DNA from: an uncultured Brachyspira sp.
GTDB lineage: Bacteria > Spirochaetota > Brachyspiria > Brachyspirales > Brachyspiraceae
Assembly (NCBI RefSeq): GCF_944393015.1
Contig: NZ_CALXYQ010000002.1
Span: forward strand, 62,001-126,000
DNA length: 64,000 nucleotides
Direction of reading: 5' to 3'
The number at the start of each line of letters is the position of its first letter. Positions within the stretch are counted from its first letter, which is position 1. Shown piece by piece: positions 61,270 to 64,000 of this stretch. Made by a program: the position numbers and the translations under genes. The notes under the pieces were generated by a model. The model saw only the letters and a list, made by a program, of their open reading frames with translations. It was not told the DNA's origin and did no database searches.

Positions 61270-61583
61270 GAACATTATATATAATAACTTTAATATTCTT
61301 TTGTTTCACTGCAAGCTTAAGACCTAAAGCTCAGGAAAATTTTTATTGTGAATACTGCGGCAATAAATTTAGTTCTGTGAAATTATTAACTTCTCAAAAT
61401 TGTATGCGTTATCCTGAAGGAAATTATAAAGGTAAGCATAAACTTTATGAAGGCACTGAAAAAGATGAATATACATGTAAATACTGCGGTAATCAATATA
61501 AAACTATAAAACAATTAACTTCAGCAAAATGTATGCGTCATCCTAATGGCAATTATAAAGGATATCATTCTCCTGCTTTATAA
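61266..61583 (+). CDS. Exported protein with two Cys/His zinc-finger-like modules
   Basis: A 105-residue protein. A signal-like N-terminus (LYIITLIFFCFTASL) is followed by two near-identical ~35-residue modules (27-58 and 70-101) with the pattern CxYCG...LTS..CMR[YH]P.GNYKG.H. Ligands are Cys28, Cys31, Cys46, His58 and Cys71, Cys74, Cys89, His92, His101. The first module has Tyr49 where the second has His92. I do not know the family. An exported zinc-finger-like protein is unusual. Confidence 0.7.
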   Translation: MRTLYIITLIFFCFTASLRPKAQENFYCEYCGNKFSSVKLLTSQNCMRYPEGNYKGKHKLYEGTEKDEYTCKYCGNQYKTIKQLTSAKCMRHPNGNYKGYHSPAL

Positions 61584-61636
61584 TATTAACAAGTCAATAG
61601 TAAAATGTTTTATTTATTTAAATTTTAGGAGAACAT

Positions 61637-62008
61637 ATGTCTAATAATGAAAATAATAATAATGAAGAAAAGGTATTTGAGCCGGAAATAGTAAATAATA
61701 ATGAGTCTGATAAAAATAAATCTTTAAATTCTATACTTTCTTGGATTCCATTTATACTCGCTTTGATATATACAGTTTCCCCTGTTGATTTTATTCCAGA
61801 TGTTATACCTGTTGCTGGTTGGGGTGAAGATGCTATGTTTTTAATAGTATCCGCTTTGCATGGCATTCAAAATACTGTTTTAGATAAAGATACATCTATA
61901 TATAAGATAGTTAAATATATAAAATGGGCTGCATTTATATTTAGTATTATATTAATACTCATATTAATTCTTCTTATAGTATTGATTTTTAAAGTTTCAT
62001 CTAATTAA
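61637..62008 (+). CDS. YkvA-family DUF1232 membrane protein
   Basis: A 123-residue protein. An acidic N-terminal tail (1-28) is followed by the DUF1232 core (FILALIYTVSPVDFIPDVIPVAGWGEDAM) and a second membrane segment near the end (AFIFSIILILILILLIVLIF). The VDFIPD and GW(G/L)D pattern is typical. Function of the family is unknown. GGAGAAC precedes the ATG. Confidence 0.88.
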   Translation: MSNNENNNNEEKVFEPEIVNNNESDKNKSLNSILSWIPFILALIYTVSPVDFIPDVIPVAGWGEDAMFLIVSALHGIQNTVLDKDTSIYKIVKYIKWAAFIFSIILILILILLIVLIFKVSSN

Positions 62009-62096
62009 TGATTATATATGCTGTAATTTTCTATGTTAACTAAAAATTATAAATTCCGATTATAAGATAGCTAGAATATATTTTAAAGATAGAAAG

Positions 62097-63488
62097 ATGG
62101 AAGAGATAAATAAATATTGGAATGAATTTTTAGATATTATAAGTGAAGATGATGAATTTGCAGGTGTTGCTTTACTCAAAGGCAGCGTTATTGTAGCCGA
62201 TAATGAAAATAAAGCAGATATAGTATGTTCAGGAGATTTTACTGCAGCACATATAAAAAAAGATTTTTTAGGAAGAATAAAAGATTTTTTTGAAGATAAA
62301 TTAGGACATGATATAGATTTAGATGTCAAAGTAGATGCTGAACTTGTTGATAAATATTTAAACGTAGAAGAAATTGAAGAATCAGTTGATAATACTCATA
62401 ATATTGAAAATACTTCTAATAAAAATGTATTAGATGTTTCTAAAAAAGAGAATGCTTATAATAAAAGTAATTTAAATGAGCAATTTAGATTTGATAATTT
62501 TATACAGGGAAATAATAACAGATATGTATTTGAAGCAGCTAAATATGTATCATCCAATCCCGGTAAAGAATATAATCCACTTTATATATATGGAAGTGTA
62601 GGTATAGGAAAGACGCATTTACTTCAGGCTATAGGCAATAGTTATATGCAAAGCAATCCTAATGCTAGAGTTCTTTATATAGATGGAAGCGGTTTCAGGG
62701 ATGAATATGTATCAGGACTTCAGAATAAAAAACCAGAAATTTTCAAGAAAAGATATAAATCTTTAGATATGCTTTTATTGGATGATTTACAGCTTCTTGA
62801 AAGTGCTCAGGAAACATCTAAAGAGCTATTTGAAATATTTCAGGCTTTGGATAATGCTTCAAAACAGATGGTATTTGTAAGTGATAAGCCACCTAAAGAG
62901 TTGAGAAATATAGAAGCAAGATTAAAAAATAGATTTGAAAAGAGCCTTATTCTTTCGATAGAGCCTCCTCAATATGAAACTAGACTAGCCATAATAGAAA
63001 GAAAACTATTTGATTTGCATACCAGTATAGATGAAGAAGTTATGAAATATATGGCTGAAAACATTACAACAGATGTTAGAAAGATTGAAGGAGCAATAAG
63101 GGCGTATTTATCGGTTAGGGATTTAATGAAAATAACGCCTGATATAGAGCAATGCGAAAAACTTGATATATTTAAAGATTATTTCACCAATAAACCTAAA
63201 TTGAAGAATGCTACTATAAAAGAGATAAAAAAGATAGTGGCAGATTATTATGGTGTAGAAATATCATCTTTTGAAAGCAAGGATAGAACTAAATTTATAT
63301 CTAAAGCTAGGCATGTTGCTATATATTTAGCATGCGAATATTCTAAAAAATCTGTTACAGAAATAGGGCTTGATTTTAACAGAGATCATGCTTCTGTAAT
63401 ACATGCCAGAGATAAAGTTAAAGATGAATTAAAAACAGGTTCGCATTTATATTCAGAAATCAATGATATAATGGCCGGAATATCATAA
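62097..63488 (+). CDS. dnaA: Chromosomal replication initiator protein DnaA
   Basis: A 463-residue initiator that binds DnaA boxes and opens the origin. Domain I (1-90) is weakly conserved, domain II is short and charged (100-125), domain III has Walker A GSVGIGKT (166-173), Walker B LLLDDLQLL and sensor II NITTDVRKIEGAIRA, and domain IV ends with YLACEYSKKSVTEIGLDFNR, DHASVIHARDKV (usually DHTTV). The ATG follows AAAG. The intergenic region after the stop has origin-like features. Confidence 0.93.
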   Translation: MEEINKYWNEFLDIISEDDEFAGVALLKGSVIVADNENKADIVCSGDFTAAHIKKDFLGRIKDFFEDKLGHDIDLDVKVDAELVDKYLNVEEIEESVDNTHNIENTSNKNVLDVSKKENAYNKSNLNEQFRFDNFIQGNNNRYVFEAAKYVSSNPGKEYNPLYIYGSVGIGKTHLLQAIGNSYMQSNPNARVLYIDGSGFRDEYVSGLQNKKPEIFKKRYKSLDMLLLDDLQLLESAQETSKELFEIFQALDNASKQMVFVSDKPPKELRNIEARLKNRFEKSLILSIEPPQYETRLAIIERKLFDLHTSIDEEVMKYMAENITTDVRKIEGAIRAYLSVRDLMKITPDIEQCEKLDIFKDYFTNKPKLKNATIKEIKKIVADYYGVEISSFESKDRTKFISKARHVAIYLACEYSKKSVTEIGLDFNRDHASVIHARDKVKDELKTGSHLYSEINDIMAGIS

Positions 63489-63588
63489 AATTATTCAAAT
63501 AATCTATAAAAAAACGATTGACTTTTATACGATTTTATATATAATTTAATAGTATTGTTAAATTAATACAATTTTTCATAAACCTCCT

Positions 63589-63627
63589 TATCACCCTGAT
63601 GTCTTTTATCCAGGGTGATACTTTTTT
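63589..63627 (+). terminator. Terminator after dnaA
   Basis: TATCACCCTG (63589-63598) pairs with CAGGGTGATA (63611-63620), followed by CTTTTTT. A ten-bp stem with strong GC core, about 100 bp after the dnaA stop. Confidence 0.85.
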
Positions 63628-63971
63628 AACCTAAATTCTTTTTAACTGTTCAAAATTATCATCATAATACTTTTATTATATTGATATGTATAAAAATAAT
63701 ACATAATTGAATATTTTCTGTGTGTAAAAATGATACATTTGATATTATATATTTGTATATTTGCATATAATTAAAAATTACATATATATTTTGGTATGTT
63801 TTTGTATTATACTAGATAGTATATCATAATATATTAGTGTATTACTAGCAGTTTTTTACCATTAATATGTTTGATATGTAGTGTATTATCCTGTTATTTT
63901 AAGTTAAATATATTATTTTAATTTTTTATATTTAGGAAATAATTAGAAAATAATATAGAAGACTTTAATTA

Positions 63972-63988
63972 TTGGCACGTTTATTGCA
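63972..63988 (+). promoter_or_regulatory. Sigma-54 promoter
   Basis: TTGGCACG-TTTA-TTGCA: the -24 GG (63974-63975) and -12 GC (63986-63987) are ten bases apart, and every consensus position matches. It points rightward to a gene beyond the window end. It needs RpoN and an ATP-driven enhancer-binding protein. Confidence 0.8.
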
Positions 63989-64000
63989 TATATTAGTAGT

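Larger units (their letters stand above)
63489..64000. other. Post-dnaA intergenic region, possible oriC or enhancer region
   Basis: 512 bp with no gene. It holds a terminator (63589-63627), then very A+T-rich DNA with repeated motifs: ATGTAT-N7-ATACAT (63686-63704), a similar GTGTGT-N7-ATACAT (63720-63738) spaced 34 bp from the first, and TTGATATGTA at 63681 and 63871. One DnaA-box-like TGTGTAAAA (63721-63729) is seen; no cluster of TTATCCACA boxes is present. A sigma-54 promoter ends the region. Confidence 0.5.

Noticed and set aside
63589-63627. DnaA box at TTTTATCCAGG
   Set aside because: It lies inside the terminator loop and stem and matches the box only in part.

Overview
The window looks like chromosome from an anaerobic, host-associated spirochaete, most probably Brachyspira. 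The base composition is very A+T-rich, cytoplasmic genes use AT-rich codons, lipoproteins have relaxed spirochaetal lipoboxes, and the repertoire (exported flavodoxins, ankyrin, TPR and DUF285 proteins, DUF4132, a GIEK-repeat nuclease-like protein, MlaE, CheW) fits that genus. Genus assignment is inference; no rRNA or tRNA gene was seen in the window.

Layout. 0-3.4 kb: end of a DUF4132 gene, a TPR protein and a HEAT-like protein in one operon. 3.5-6.3 kb: a decayed DMT transporter pseudogene, an M24 peptidase and a DUF4405 membrane protein. 6.4-15.8 kb: an accessory redox/detoxification island. Six minus-strand genes (cupin, cyclophilin-like, aldo/keto reductase, carboxymuconolactone decarboxylase, two flavodoxins) follow a MerR regulator; a LysR gene, an FMN reductase, a MATE pump and a hexapeptide acyltransferase follow. 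Three promoters here share the MerR signature of a 19-bp spacer with a centred GGAGTnnACTCC-like dyad, so they probably form one regulon. The operon, MerR and LysR genes lie between two ~280-295 bp inverted copies of a dispersed repeat; a smaller element with 19-bp terminal inverted repeats lies at 15 kb. 15.8-20 kb: an RND pump divergent from a TetR gene with two operator-like dyads between them.

20-30.5 kb: two secreted or membrane paralogues, a STAS protein, a ~2330-residue lipoprotein (beta-propeller, TPR, degenerate CHAT-like end), an outer-membrane protein and a hydrolase whose start codon is buried in a perfect 17-bp hairpin. 30.5-45 kb: mostly core genes (ZIP, HIT, tatD, rplI-dnaB-mlaE, murE, glgA, yajQ, lexA, cheW, rbfA, nrnA, rnhA). 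45-52 kb: two Opp-type permeases, a methyltransferase-like gene with a shifted tail, small lipoproteins and a GHL10-type hydrolase whose 3' end was duplicated around a repeat insertion. 52.6-55.1 kb: a two-gene restriction-modification system with an apparently leaderless endonuclease gene. 56.6-59 kb: HD hydrolase, nicotinamidase, Ogt and GNAT genes. 59-60.9 kb: an ABC-type ATPase overlapping a predicted PD-(D/E)XK protein, a plausible uncharacterised defence pair. 61-63.5 kb: Cys-rich small proteins, a YkvA-type protein and dnaA. The last 500 bp hold the dnaA terminator, an A+T-rich stretch with repeated motifs (origin or enhancer sites) and a perfect sigma-54 promoter pointing out of the window.
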